A stretch of DNA of 64,000 nt, from positions 299,345 through 363,344 of the forward strand of contig JXTB01000226.1 in the NCBI GenBank assembly GCA_002914805.1, read 5' to 3'. Source of the DNA: Parasponia andersonii (lineage: Eukaryota > Streptophyta > Magnoliopsida > Rosales > Cannabaceae). The notes under the pieces were generated by a model that ran no database searches, was not told the origin of the DNA, and was given only the letters and a program-made list of their open reading frames with translations. Every line of letters begins with the position of its first letter. The stretch's first letter is position 1. Positions 12,394 to 24,495 of the stretch are shown in pieces. A program made the translations under genes and the position numbers.

Positions 12394-12429
12394 CCATCAC
12401 CATCATCATCATCATCATCATCATCGTCA
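12394..12429. repeat. (CAT)n microsatellite
   Basis: About a dozen CAT/CAC triplets with one CGT interruption lie downstream of the BBX21-like gene, plausibly in or near its 3' UTR. Confidence 0.85.
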
Positions 12430-12796
12430 TATTAGTTTTACCTTTTGCTGTTTTCTGTGTCCCCAATTGAGTAGTCCTTTTTTTTTTTTCATTGACAAAA
12501 AATTGTCCTGAAACTCTTATCAAGTACGACCAGCCAAGATTCGTTCTATCTATCGATGATCCAACATGAAAAAGTCGTTCAAACCAAAATTAGATGGAAT
12601 CATGGAATTGGAAAAGTAAAAAACACCGTTGGAAAATTTTCATATTTACATCGATCTTTGCATAGAAAATAAAAAAGAAAACGTACGGTCGATGAAAAAC
12701 TCAACACACGAACTGGGTTACAATCACAGCCCGTAACCCCCAGACAACAACCACCAAAGCCAAAGAAGAGTAATAAACGAGGCTTGAAATTCGAAT

Positions 12797-13922
12797 CTAC
12801 CAAAACGGTCCGGATCTCTTGGAACCGGTAGATGGCAGGTTGATTTGAGGGACTGTAAAACCATCATCGCTGCTCCAACTACTTCTAGTACTGGCCTCCT
12901 TTGTCTCCTTCAACCCCTTCAACCCAACTAGTTTACCCATTTCTGAAGGGTAGTGTTGTGACACAGGAGCTGGCGCTTGAGGGACCCAAATCCCCATATT
13001 TTCTGATGGGAGCAAACCCACCTGGTTGTTTTCCAGGTCACAATCCCAAAACGGCGATAGTATTGCTCCATCACTCTGCAATTTAAATTAAATTTAATTA
13101 AAAACAGAACCCATATTTTGAAATTTCAAGATTATTATTATTATTTTTTTTTTTAAAAAAGAAGGGTCAGGTTACTATTGCAAACCTTAGAGAAACCAAA
13201 AGCAGCAGCCGAGGAAGAATCGAGAAAATCTTCGACATGCCAGCCTGGCAGGGTCTCTATCAAGTACTCCGATATGCTACTCGTTAAAGCAGTACTGTCA
13301 TCACCGTTTGCCGTTGAGTTCTTGGCTGGGTTTGGAACTGGAGGCGAAACGGAGGTAACGGATTTCTTGACAGAAGAGGACTGGGTCGTAGTAGTAGTAG
13401 TAGTAGTAGTAGTCGTAGTAGTGGTGGTGGTGGTCTTCGGATCGGTAACGGCGTTAGAGGAAGATACATAGATAGCAGAAGTAGGAGAGAGCTTAACCCC
13501 AGTTAGAAGATACCTATGATGCTTCTGGGTGTGCTCGTTCGCTGCGTGAATCGGATAATCACACTCTCTGCATAGAATCGCTCTGTCTTGCTGACAGAAC
13601 AAGAAAGCTCTTTTCTCCTTTCAACCCCACCAAAAAAAACCCCATAAGTTTCACAGTATAGTTAGAAATAATTATGAAACTAAAAGTCTTTATAAGTTTA
13701 TATATATAAATATAAAAGATGTATGTATGGATGTACCTGACAGATATCGCAAAGGGAGAATTGTTTGGAAGAAGGGTGGAGAAGAGAGAAGCGTTGGTGT
13801 TTGGAGGCGAGCTTATTGGCATGGTGGACACGGTGGTCGCAGGTGTCGCAAAGGGCAGCCTCGTCGGCGGTGCAGAAAACAGAGGCCTCGTTTTTGTTAC
13901 ATACATCGCACTGGATCTTCAT
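12797..13922 (-). CDS. BBX21: Double B-box zinc-finger transcription regulator, BBX21/STH2-like, 3 exons
   Basis: Exons on the minus strand: 13922-13737, 13617-13186, 13075-12797, joining in frame to 298 codons plus TAG. B-box 1 begins MKIQCDVC with Cys5, Cys8, Cys17, Asp20, Cys25 and Cys28 in B-box spacing. B-box 2 begins CDICQEKRAFLFC (Cys58, Cys61) and ends near TGVKLS. There is no CCT domain, which places it in structure group IV (BBX18-25). The ISEYLIETLPGWHVEDFLDS block, the LLPSENMGIWVPQ block and the end DDGFTVPQINLP are the conserved C-terminal features of BBX21. The VPQI is the VP motif used for COP1 binding. Arabidopsis BBX21 is 331 residues and promotes photomorphogenesis with HY5. 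A poly-Thr run after B-box 2 replaces more varied sequence in relatives. Both introns are GT-AG. It appears intact. Confidence 0.95.
13385..13435 (-). repeat. Coding triplet repeat, poly-Thr tract of the BBX21-like protein
   Basis: On the coding strand about 17 consecutive ACx codons (ACC then ACT) give a run of 17 threonines between B-box 2 and the conserved acidic motif. A pure triplet run keeps frame when it changes length, so repeat number may vary between individuals. Confidence 0.9.
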
Positions 13923-14051
13923 ATCTCTCGGATCAAGAGGGTTTGTTTGACGGTTGAGAGTTGAGAGTTTTGATATATTGTGACTTTTTTTTTTTTTTTT
14001 TTTAAGAAGAGAGAGAGAGAGAAAAGAAACAAATCTTAGTTTAGTAGAGAG

Positions 14052-14176
14052 AATAAATACAACACACCACTCTGTATAGTGTATACTTCTCTTCAGCTGA
14101 CCGTCAAATTTTTCTGCTCTTGTAAGACTATAGGTTATACTATTAGTAATTACCAACTGTTGTAGCAAGTCACGTG
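14052..14176 (-). promoter_or_regulatory. Promoter elements of the BBX21-like gene: TATA-like box and G-box
   Basis: Reading on the minus strand, TATTTATT (14059-14052) lies about 130 bp upstream of the ATG at 13922 and precedes a CT-rich leader. A perfect G-box CACGTG sits at 14171-14176. G-boxes bind HY5, PIF and related light-signalling factors, which matches the known pathway of BBX21 proteins. The regulatory link is inferred from the motif only. Confidence 0.45.
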
Positions 14177-14224
14177 CATAAATGAGGTAATTTTTCAAAT
14201 GGTGTAATAAATAACTTTCCATAA

Positions 14225-16378
14225 ATAGAATAATTTACTAATAAAAATGCGAGGGTTTTTTTTTTTTAAAGGGGAAAAAAATAAAAAGAAAGAAATTTAC
14301 TTTATAGTTGGCTAACACGAACATCACAATTAGGGAATACCTCGTTACATATAAAATAAATGTATAAAAATTGTTATAACTCTCTCTCAATAAAGAATTT
14401 ACGTCTAAGATCGCCAGCAGTAATATTCTTCGTACCTACGCAACCAATTAAGTTAAACATACTCACGACAACGTAAAATCACTGACCACAACAGTGGGTA
14501 TTGAATTTTAAAGACACCAAAAAATCTAAATCATCATGAAACAGACTAACAATGGAGCTTTTTTTTTCATCTCAACGTATAAGATCAACCCAAATAAATT
14601 TCATATCCGCGAACAATGCAAATAACATCTACTTTGAAAATTTTCCAAATTTGAATCTTAAAAGGTGAAATTTATTCAGAGTGGGGCTAGAAAAATATGA
14701 GACGCTTCACTGTATCACTACGTCAGTTAATTTGTTAATCAATTATTAGAATTTTAATTACGGGTACATAATTTTATATTATCTTCACTTTGGCTTCGCT
14801 CATATTTTTGGTTAGTTCTTCTTCGAGATATGCTTCCTATGTAATTTTGTGGCAAGGTAATTTTTTGAGAAAAGAGAGTGCATATACTAAAGCTACAACT
14901 ACTAAGTAATAATGTGCATCTACAAAGTTAATATTGTAACAATATCGCACAAAATCAAATAATAAGATCATTATGCACGTCTAAGTATCTAATGAATGTT
15001 TGGCGCTAATATTACACAGGAAAAAAAAGTCCTTACATATATACAATTGTCATTATAACTTATATATAATTAATGGTTAAAACAATCAAAGTTAAGAGAG
15101 AAAAATCAAACTAATTAAAAAAATGGTCGTCCTAAATATATTATTTATTTTTACGTATCCCCGTAACTATTTTTGTTTTCTATAACTAATTTGTTTGTAC
15201 GTTGCTTTCACGCCATCTGTGCATATGGGACCATCATACAATGCTGGATTCAGCATGTTGCGATGCATAACTTAGTTTTTATATCACTTATTCGATTTGC
15301 TCCCTCTCCCTTCCTGCCGGGCCACCTCCACTCGGTAAATCCGATCAAATACAGATTTATTTATTTATTTTTATTAAAAAAATAAAAAAATTAAAAAAAT
15401 ATCACGTGCATATTAAAATTTAAAGTTCTGATTCTCCTAAATTCAAACACATATCTTTAAATTTTAGACTCTAATTACAAAATTTTAAATTTTAGATTCA
15501 TTATCCTAAATTAACACATATCCTTAATTTTAAATTTTAGATTCATTATCCTAAATTCACACGTATCCTTAAATTTTAGACCAATTACTGAGCTAGCTCT
15601 AACTAAATATTAATCTTGCAAATTTATTTATTTATATTCAAGATGAAAATCTGAGATGGAACAGGGATATATAGATTATACAGACGTATTGTTATTATAT
15701 TCTTATTTGAGAAAAAGAATGAAATGGAGATAAAAACTGCTCTTACTCTTTAGAATGTACTTGTTTACTGATACTTTACCCTTATTAGGCTTAAGTACTG
15801 TAACTAACGTGGTGTATGTATTATGCCTTACGGATTATTAATTCGAAGGCGCTTACATAATTTCTCAAAGCAAATTAGTAAAAAAAAAATATTTAAAGTG
15901 TTTTATATTTGAATAATTATAATAATAATTAGTATTATAATGAACAGTCAGAAATAAACTAATTCTAGTTGTTAGGGTGGGAACGATATAAGGTATCATT
16001 TAATTATTTTCTGCCAAATCTGACAAAATTAATGTCTTGCCGTGGTTGTAATAAATCCAAGTTGAGGGCAATTATTTGAGTATAATAATGAGCTATTGTC
16101 AAGAAAAATTAGTAATTAAGTTCATAATTCTCTTAGTTTCATATCCGCTGGCATTTGCTTACAGGGGCCTAGGCAAGTAACAACGTTATTGTTTCATTAA
16201 ATCCTGTTACATAAACAAACTGCATGCCATGACAAATTAAGTTCGCAATATTTATTGGAAAATTACTCAATTAACGTTGGCCTTTTACATTTTTCGCAAA
16301 ACATCTTGTAGTTCAGAAAATTGCAAAATAAGCATTCAAATTTAGATTTTTTTGTCATTAAAAATAAATAACAATAAG
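14225..16378. other. AT-rich intergenic region
   Basis: Low-complexity A/T sequence with no convincing gene. It contains the degenerate tandem repeat at 15418-15585. A short open + strand frame at 15173-15385 has no coding character. Confidence 0.6.
15418..15585. repeat. Degenerate tandem repeat, about 55-bp unit, three copies
   Basis: The words CCTAAATTCAxACA(C/T) and ATCCTTAAATTTTAGA recur three times (near 15437, 15511 and 15551) with spacing distortions. A and T dominate. It resembles decayed satellite-like or MITE-arm sequence. Confidence 0.65.
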
Positions 16379-16707
16379 GATAATATTAGGTATCCCAATA
16401 ATTTTATCAAAATTTTTATACCAATACATATGATAAATGAGTTGTCACCATTCAATCAGTATATTAAAATTTGCCACAAATAAATTTAATGATACACTCC
16501 GATTGAATGGTGATGATTTACTTGCCACATGTATTGATAGAAAAAATTTGGTCACGTGTGATAAGTAAGTAGTCACAATTCAATTCGTGTATTAAAACTT
16601 ATCACAAATAAATTTAATGACATACTCTAATTGAATGGTGATAACTCACTTACTATGTATATTGGTACAAAAAATTTGATAAACAAGTTAAGATACCTAA
16701 TATTATC
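16379..16707. mobile_element. Palindromic MITE, 329 bp
   Basis: Perfect 16-bp terminal inverted repeats, GATAATATTAGGTATC at 16379-16394 and its complement at 16692-16707, bound the element. Inside, two foldback units lie head to tail: each has CACCATTCAAT or CACAATTCAAT on one arm and ATTGAATGGTGAT on the other, around the shared core CACAAATAAATTTAATGA (near 16478 and 16602). The whole element can fold into one long hairpin. No coding capacity. A clean target duplication could not be fixed, so the superfamily is not assigned. Confidence 0.85.
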
Positions 16708-17286
16708 ATAATAATCAAGATTCTTAGGTTAAGTCAATCATAATGACAAATGAGCAAATAAAAATGTAAGTTTATCGTCAATAAATACTAAAAATCTCTC
16801 AACAAATAAACATAAATATAAAACTACTGATCAAACAAGACAAAAATATTGTTTATTTAAGTATTTTTAAATATGATATAAATCACCATAGTTTATTTTA
16901 AACTATCATAACTTTTTTCTTCGTCAAAAAAAAATATTAATGCTTTTGTACATTTGTATTTTCATTGAAGAATTCTAACATATTACGTTGACTAAGGAGA
17001 ATTTTGAAACAAAATCTAAATTCAAATATTTAAATTCTAATTTTCCAAAATTGCGAAAGTTTTTATGCCAAAATAACTCAATAGGTTGATTATGTGGAAA
17101 AGGAATTTAATTTTTGAGATATTTAAAGGATTTCTAACACTTCTACCTGCAAGAACAAAAAAAAAATTACAAAAATATGGGTGAGAATTTTTTCCAATTC
17201 CTTCATTGCACTTATTTTTAAGAAAGATATTATTTTTAAAATTTTTTTGGAAAAATACTATTTTTTAAATAATCATTGTTAAAATG
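16708..17286. other. AT-rich intergenic region
   Basis: No gene, RNA or repeat structure was recognised between the MITE and the gypsy element. Confidence 0.6.
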
Positions 17287-17291
17287 GTTAC

Positions 17292-17911
17292 TGTTGTGTG
17301 GTCTAAAAATCTTATGTCAGGTCGCATGAGTAAGATTAAGTGCGACCTCTTCTGAAAGAGTTGCATGCGACCTCAACCGTATAAGTTACGTGCGACCTCC
17401 TCCGAATAAGTTAAGTGCGATCAAAATGAAAAGGAGACTAGTCTACGGTTCGTCAAACGGGTAACCTACAAAGAAAGGGAAACAAAAGTTTCTCTTTAAA
17501 GATCGACCAGTTACCTTATTTAAGTGATTACCCAGTTATATTGTTACTCAAATTATATTGCTCGATTGTACAGTTACCTATTCTCACAATTAGGAACATT
17601 ATGCTACTCTCATCTATATAAAGAGAGTTTAATATAGGGGATCTTGGACTTTTTCTGATCTTGGGAGGCTGAGGAATTTTTGAGAGAACCTTTTTAATTT
17701 TTTCTTTTTCTTTCCAAACAACAGATTGTAATTTTGAGTTCTTGTAATTCTCCAGAAAATAGTGAAAAACAATGGACATAGGCTCATATTTTTTGGGGCT
17801 GAACCACTATAAAATTCTTGTCTATTTATTTGCTTTGATTGATAACCCTTTTCACACAAGCCACTTCTTGCAATTTTTCTAAATTTATTATTGAAAAAAC
17901 CTCTATCAACA
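17292..17911 (+). repeat. 5' LTR of the Tat-type gypsy element
   Basis: Starts TGTTGTG, ends CAACA. A TATA box (CTATATAAA, about 17614-17622) marks the likely U3/R promoter. Four imperfect copies of a 26-27 bp motif with GCGACC (GTGCGACCTC, ATGCGACCTC) occupy 17328-17412 in U3. Confidence 0.93.
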
Positions 17912-17913
17912 AT

Positions 17914-17929
17914 TGGCGCTAGAAGGAGG
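17914..17929 (+). other. Primer-binding site of the gypsy element
   Basis: TGGCGCTAGAAGGAGG begins two bases after the 5' LTR, the usual place for minus-strand priming. It starts TGG, the complement of the CCA end of a tRNA. I do not assign the tRNA. Confidence 0.65.
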
Positions 17930-17972
17930 GCTATTCCGGCAAAATAGTTTGTCAAATTTCACTTTTTTAATA

Positions 17973-19548
17973 ATGGTAAATACCAGAAATACTACCAGAG
18001 TCACCGGAACTAGCCAAAACCAACCCTAAGACACTGCTGCTGCACAGGCAGACCCTGCTCAGGATCAGCTTACCATGACCATATCAGAAAATCTTGCTCA
18101 AAGACAAGATCGCATGGAGGAGATATTGGTGATCCTTCACCAAATTACTAACCAGATCAATGACTCCCTACGACGACTTGCTGAAGGACAGATGGTGACC
18201 TCACCATAGCACGAACGTCCCGGAAAACGTCCTGCTCAACTACCTGAGAAAGGAATATAGATCCTAGAGATAAGGAAACGCGACCAACCAAGAACCTAGT
18301 AAGAGCATCATGAAGATCGTATCTCCAAAGGAAAAGGCAAAGTCGCAAACTTGCCTCTAGAATCTGGTACAGAGAGTTCACGTACTAGCCATGATCATGG
18401 ACAACCTTCTTGCAAATCCACTGGTAATCAAAATCGCTTAAACAACGAACAAAAACAACAATCAAGAAGTGTCTTTGAAAGAATCAGCAGAGAGTCGTGA
18501 CAAAATTCTACAGACTTAAGACAACACTTGGAGCAGCGACGTAATCATGAACGATCGGTATCGCATCATAATGACCAAAGCCGATCTCGTCGCACTATTT
18601 CGCTGGATTCCTCTCACAGATCGCAGAAGACTCTACCTGACCAACCCCCATACATCGAGATAACGATCAAAGGCCGCCCTTGCTGCCAGCAAGAGATAAT
18701 GCTCTCCCTTCGAACGTCGATGTTCACAATTTAAGGATCGCATTAGACGCACTTACTGGTTGGGACGATGAGCTCACTGATGGGTATCGTCAATCGCCAT
18801 TTAGTGAGGAAGTTCGAGCTGCTATCCTATCTATTGGATTCAGACTTCCCACCATAAACACTTTTGATGGGAAAACTGATCCACATGACCATATGGATCA
18901 CTTCAGTGACCTGATGGAACTCTATCGTGTCAATGATTATGCACGTTGCAAATGTTTTACTGTAACTCTCTCAGGAGCAGCAAAGAAGTGGTTTCGAGGA
19001 CTTAAGTCTGGCTCAATCTCGTCCTAGCAACAATTTCAGACGGCGTTCTTGAGACAGTTCCAAGCTGCAAAGAATTTCACTATTCCACTTGTTAGTTTGT
19101 CTGTAATTCGACAAGGTCCAGAGGAAACTCTACGATCTTATCTCAACCGATTCATCACAGAGTTAGCAAAGGTCAACAACCCACCTGAAAGGGGAGTTTT
19201 AATTCTCATGATGGCCGGGGTGCGACCAGAAACTAAACTCTGGGAGGAATTACTTGAGCGAGAATGTAGAACTCTAGAAGACTTCTACCGAAGGGTTGGT
19301 CGGTATCTGAGGGTAGAATCTTCGCACGAGAATCTTCAAAAGACAAAGAAAGAAGGAATAAAAGATGCTACTAAAGATGCGATCACGACCAACAATAATG
19401 GTAATAAGAAAAACAAAAGGAGTAATGAACAGTTGATAGAGAATCAGCCTAGAACTAAAAAGCAAGAGATTTCAAGAGCTCTCATACGGTTCAATAATCA
19501 TACCGAGTTAAACGCGCCCATAGATCATATCTATGCGGTCACAAACTA
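17973..19548 (+). pseudogene. gag: Gypsy gag relic
   Basis: A first ATG at 17973 (MVNTRNTTRVTG) leads through an Arg/Ser/Gln-rich N-terminus with several stops into the conserved capsid-like domain at about 18690-19330 (FDGKTDPHDHMDHFSDLM, FTVTLSGAAKKWFRGL, then RSYLNRFITE). This is the retrotrans_gag fold. A stop splits the domain near 19025. A Lys/Asn-rich tail follows. Not translatable as one protein. Confidence 0.85.
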
Positions 19549-19921
19549 GCAGGAGCGATACCATCAACCGGAACCAATGAAACGAGACAGAGTAAAGCAC
19601 GACCCCAATAAGTTCTGCCGGTATCACAATGACATTAGACATAACACCAATAATTACTACGCCTTGAAGGATGAAATTGAAAGATTGATTAAAGAAGGGA
19701 GACTGCAGAAATACACCAGGCAGAATAAAGAAAGGCGAGAAAAAAACCAATAGTGACCTCCAGAAATTCAACGCGAAGTACGAACTATCTTTAGAGGACC
19801 GCATGTTGGCGAAAATTCAAAAAGGACTCAAGATAGGTATGCACGAGAAGCTCAACAATAGCCATTGACTAACATCATGCATCTTGAGCAGTGACCACGC
19901 AAGCTTCAACGAGTACCGGAT

Positions 19922-20365
19922 ATGGACATTACCTTCACAAAACAGGACGCGAGGGAGGTTCATTATCCGCATAATGACGCATTGGTCATAAAAATTAATT
20001 GTCGAAGCACACAGTTGTGGCGAGTATTGGTTGATAACGGGAGTGCTATTGACATCCTGTACTACGACGCCTTTAAGAAGATGGGGTTGAATGAGAGCGA
20101 CTTGAAGCCTACCATCACTCCGCTCTATGGTTTCATTGGTGACAGCCTAATGCCTATGGGCATGATTGAATTAATAGTCAATGTTGGAACCTATCCTAGG
20201 GTTTCAACGATAATGACCCAATTTTTGGTGGTAAATTGCCCCTCCGCATTCAATACTGTGCTGGGAAGACCGACATTGAGGGAATTTCGAGCTGTCACTT
20301 CAATCTACCATCTCACTATGAAATTCCTGACCCAACACGGGGTAGGCAAGGTGCGAGGAAACTAA
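19922..20365 (+). pseudogene. pro: Gypsy retropepsin domain
   Basis: A 147-codon open segment contains the active-site motif LVDNGSAIDILY (D-N-G-S where retropepsins have D-T/S-G, a variant common in Tat elements) and the later GRPTLREFRA motif, which acts as the second hydrophobic-Gly signature. It lies between gag and RT. The segment itself is open, but it is cut off from gag and RT by stops. Confidence 0.85.
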
Positions 20366-20833
20366 TATGATGCACGGACTTATTATAACAACTCGTTTAA
20401 ACTTGCAGCAAAGGATGCGAGGCCTCGCACAATGATGGTCTAGCTACCAGAAGAAGCGTCAGTCGAAACATTGAGCAAAACGTCAGTCAAAGCATCAGTT
20501 GAAGCGTCAGACAAAGCGTCAGTCAAACTGTCAGTTAAAGCGTCAATCAAAACGACCAGCGAAGACTTCGATCCTCGAGAAATAGACGAAGGGGTCAGAA
20601 CTGGACCCATTGAAGATCTGGAGGATTTATCATTCGACATGTCCTCCAAGACTTTAAAGATTGGAACGAAGATTCAAGAACCTGTGCGAGCTTCGTTGGT
20701 CGCTTTTCTAAAATCTAACTTGGATGTCTTCGCATGGCAACATTCGGACATGGTAAGGATTGATTCGAATATCATATGCCACACTCTTAACATAGACCCG
20801 ACAAAGAAGCCTGTACAGTAGAAAAGAAGAGCT

Positions 20834-21982
20834 ATGAATCCAGAGCGCTATGTCGCGTTGAAAGAAAAGGTGGAGAAGCTGCTCGAAATTGGATTTATAA
20901 AGGAATCTTTTTACCCTAATTGGCTTGCTAACCCAGTTTTGGTAAAGAAACCCAATGGGAAGTGGAGAATGTGCATCAATTTCACCGATCTCAACAAAGC
21001 GTGCCCAAAGGATAGCTTTTCCCTTCCAAGAATTGACCAGCTTGTAGATGCGACATCGGGGCATGAACTCTTAAGTTTCATAGATGCGTATTCTGGATAC
21101 AATTAAATCCCCATGTATGAGCTAGATGAGGAGTATACCTCATTTATCACTGATCGAGGATTATACTGCTACAAAAAAATACCCTTCAACGCAGGAGCGA
21201 CCTACCAGCGTCTTGTCAATATAATGTTTGCAAAACAAATTGGCAAGACAATGGAGGTATATGTCGACGACATGTTGGTGAAGTCGGAGAAAGTCGAAGA
21301 TCACATCAAGCATCTTGATGAAATATCCAAAATTCTCCGGGAATATCAAATGAAGCTGAATCCCCAGAAGTGTGCATTTGGGGTAGGATCTAGACAATTT
21401 TTGGGTTTTATGGTCAATCAGCGAGGCATTGAAGATAACCCTCAGAAGATACAAGCGTTGCTTGATATGCAATCTCCTCGTAAACCTAAGGATGTATATA
21501 GCCTAGCAGGAAGAGTAGCTGCACTGAGTCGGTTTGTATCCAGGTCAACTGATAAATGCCAACCGTTCATTGAAGTATTGAAAGGATCAAAGAGGTTTGA
21601 ATGGACGAAAGAATGCGAGCATGCATTTCAAGAGTTAAAAGTACACTTAGGTTCTCCTCCACTCTTGTCGAAGCCAAACCCAGGAGAAGAATTATGCTTA
21701 TATCTCGCTGTTTCCAAATATACGACGAGTGCTGCATTAATTCGCAAGGAGGAAAATATAGAGCGACCTGTCTATTATGTAAGTAAAAGATTAGTTGATG
21801 CCGAAACTAGATACCCAGAGATGAAAAAATTGGCACTAGCACTTGTCATCGCATCAAGGAAGTTTCGACCTTACTTTCATGCTCACTCCATCAGAGTTTT
21901 CACGAATTTTCCATTGAAACAGGTTCTACAGAAACCTGAGGCTTCAGGACGGCTACTTAAGTGGGCCGTTGAATTGAGTTAA
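20834..21982 (+). pseudogene. pol: Gypsy reverse transcriptase and first RNase H
   Basis: RT motifs are in order: NPVLVKKPNGKWRMCINFTD, SFIDAYSGYN, YCYKKIPFNAGAT and the catalytic YVDD (about 21259-21270). A connection region (FLGFMVNQRGI) and the RNase H domain (LCLYLAVSKYTTSAAL, YYVSKRLVDAETRY) follow. A TAA replaces the Gln codon after SGYN at about 21104, and a second stop lies at 21980. Both fit C-to-T type decay. Confidence 0.92.
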
Positions 21983-22099
21983 TTTGACATCAGTTTTCAA
22001 CCTCGCACTACCATAAAGGGTCAAGCCCTCGCAGATTTTATTGCAAAATTTACATGTGATGTCGATCTTCCCACAGGAGTACTCAAAAAACCTACGTCA

Positions 22100-22440
22100 G
22101 ATACATCAAGGTTGCGGAAACTTTATGTTGATGGGTCATCAAACGAGAATGGAGCAGGTATGGGCCTAGTTTTAATCAGTCCTGAAGGGCATAACATTCA
22201 TTGTGCGCTTCGCTTCAAATTCCCAGTGTCAAATAATAAGGCTGAATATGAAGTACTGATAGCTGGGCTAAAGCTTGCACAAGAAATGAAAGTAGAGATG
22301 ATTGAAGTGTACAGCGACTCTCAGCTAGTCGTTTGTCAGGTTAAGGGTGATTACAGGAGATACAACGATTGTTCTCAACATTCACTACTTATAACATTCA
22401 ACTTTTTCCTCGCATTGAAAATACCCGGGCAGATGCACTT
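22100..22440 (+). pseudogene. Second RNase H (aRNH-type) domain
   Basis: The segment has KLYVDGSSNENGAGMGLVL, a central NNKAEYEVLIAGLKLA and YSDSQLVVCQVKG, the D-E-D pattern of an archaeal-type RNase H. It lies after the standard RNase H. This duplicated domain is the hallmark of Tat-lineage gypsy elements. A frameshift follows near 22370. Confidence 0.85.
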
Positions 22441-22689
22441 GTAAAGCTCGCTTCAACGAAAAATGCAGAGTTGTTGAAGGTTGTTCCTATTGAATTTCTT
22501 GTATCGTCAAGCATCGAAGTTGAATCCCAGGTAACCATGCCAGTTGATGAAAAACCATCGTGGATGGATCCTATAATGCGATATTTATAAAATGACGATC
22601 TTTCTGAAAGTAAAGACGATGCAAAGTGACTTCGCATGAAGGCAGCCCGCTATATCATCCATGATGACAAGCTTTATTGAAGAAGTTTT

Positions 22690-23790
22690 AGCTCGCAATT
22701 ATTATTATGTGTCGATGATGAAAAAGCACGCTACATTATGAGGGAAATTCACGAAGGAATATGCGGAAATCATTTTGGGGGGCAAGCACTTGCGAAAAAA
22801 ATTCTTCGACATGGGTATTTTTGGCCGACTATGAAAAAGGATATAATGGAATTTGCTAGGAGGTGTGGTAAATGTCAACGGTTTGCGACTATTCCTAGAA
22901 TACCACATATTCCTTTAACTACAATGACTAGTCCATGGCCATTTACTTTTTAGGGAATTGATATTATCGGGGTGCTTCCATTAGCACGGGGTGGATTGAA
23001 GTATGCGGTGGTCGCAGTCGATTATTTCACAAAATGGACGGAAGCTGAAGCCTTGAGCACCATTTCCGCAAAAAAGATGATAGATTTTGTTTACAAATCT
23101 ATAATTTGCCGTTATGGTATACCGCATACTATAAATTCTGATAATAGGAAACAATTCGACTGCGATGAGTTCCATAACTTCGCAACAACTTAGGCATCAA
23201 GAAGAGTTTCTCTGCTATTATTCATCCACAAGCCAATGGGCAGGTCGAAGATAAACAAAATATTTAAACATAATACAAAGACGAAGCTAGAGGGGCATAA
23301 AAGAGCTTAGCTAGAAGTACTTCCAGAAGTTTTATGGGCTTATCGCACCACTCAACAAACCACTACTGGAGAGAGTCCGTTCTCTTTAGCTTATGGATAT
23401 GAAATAATGATCCCAGTTGAAATTGGTGCGAGCTCTCTACAACGATCTGTTTATTAGCAAGATTAGAATGATGTATTAATGAGAATTGAGCTCGATTTTT
23501 TAGAAGAAAGGCGTGAACAATCTCAACTTCGAATCGCATTATATCAAAAATGCACTGCTCGATATTATAACTCCAAAGTCAAAAGTAGACATTTTGAAGT
23601 TGGTGATCTTGTCCTTCAAAGAGTTCTACCTAATAATAAAGAACAAGTGCTGGTGTATTTGGACCTTCCTGGGAAGGACCTTATATTATTGATGTCGTCA
23701 TTCGACCTAGGACATACAAGCTAACCTGCATCAGCGGACAAAAGATCGAACATGCTTGGAATATAGAACAAATTCGTCGTTATTATCAAT
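22690..23790 (+). pseudogene. int: Gypsy integrase relic
   Basis: The zinc-binding part (REIHEGICGNHFGG, CGKCQRF) precedes the catalytic core (GIDIIGVLPLARGG, YFTKWTEAEALS, INSDNRKQFDC, then an ANGQVE region). The C-terminal part contains the ARYYNSKVKSRHFEVGDLVL segment typical of gypsy integrases. Stops at about 22953, 23193 and 23460 and a frameshift break the frame. Confidence 0.88.
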
Positions 23791-24495
23791 GAATCTTCAT
23801 GTATTTTCAATGGCTTCCTGTATCTTCATTATTTCATCATTCGACGTCATTCGTCAATAATATTTCTTCGGCTATTATTTCAACTTCATTTGATTCATCT
23901 CTTATAGTTCTATGGCAGTTTTCGGACACCATAAAACTCGGGGGTAGTGGGATTAGAATATTATCTCCTACCTATTTCCTAAGGGACTATGCAAAATGTC
24001 CATTTAGAGGGGACAGGATTTTAGATCGTCGGAATATCTAAAATTCCTTAAAATCCTAGGATCTTCTCCTTGCTTCATGCCTTAGTATGTCGTATTACGT
24101 AATTTTTCTCCTCGAACAACAAAGTAACTAAGCGAAATGTTCATTGTTCGATGTGATATATTGCTATATCCTATTTTGCCATGGAACTTTTGAAAAACAG
24201 TACTAAGTTTGCATCACTCGTACTTGCTGTTTTCTTAAGCGATCTAACCTATCCTAACACTTAGAACTCGTTTTAAGTTAGTTGGATTCAAATCATAAAA
24301 AGCGTACCGATCAGGCACCTAGTGATTGACTACTTAGTTAAAATTACAATGTTGTGTTTTGATTATTTTACAGGAATATGTTTGACAAGAAAAAAATATT
24401 CATTAAAAAATCGCATCCGTATACAAGCAAAGAGAGAAAGGGGGACCAAGTCCGCATTGTTCTGAAATTAAAAAAAAAATAAATACAAGTGTTTA

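Larger units (their letters stand above)
10954..12796. other. Convergent intergenic region between SH3P and BBX21 genes
   Basis: The region holds the 3' flanks of two genes transcribed toward each other. Bases up to about 11.4 kb read as T-rich 3' UTR or downstream sequence of the SH3P gene. A GC-balanced stretch at about 11.5-12.3 kb has coding-like patches, and the TC-rich run near 12000 looks like a plant leader, but no frame could be extended into a gene. A CAT microsatellite lies at 12394-12429. Confidence 0.55.

Noticed and set aside
13719-13964. Overlapping + strand open frames over BBX21 exon 1
   Set aside because: Complementary shadows of the B-box coding strand.
20471-20560. Imperfect GCGTCAGTC-type repeats resembling a short direct-repeat array (CRISPR-like)
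   Set aside because: In-frame repeats of SVKAS-type codons inside the gypsy polyprotein between protease and RT; plant nuclear DNA, no spacers.
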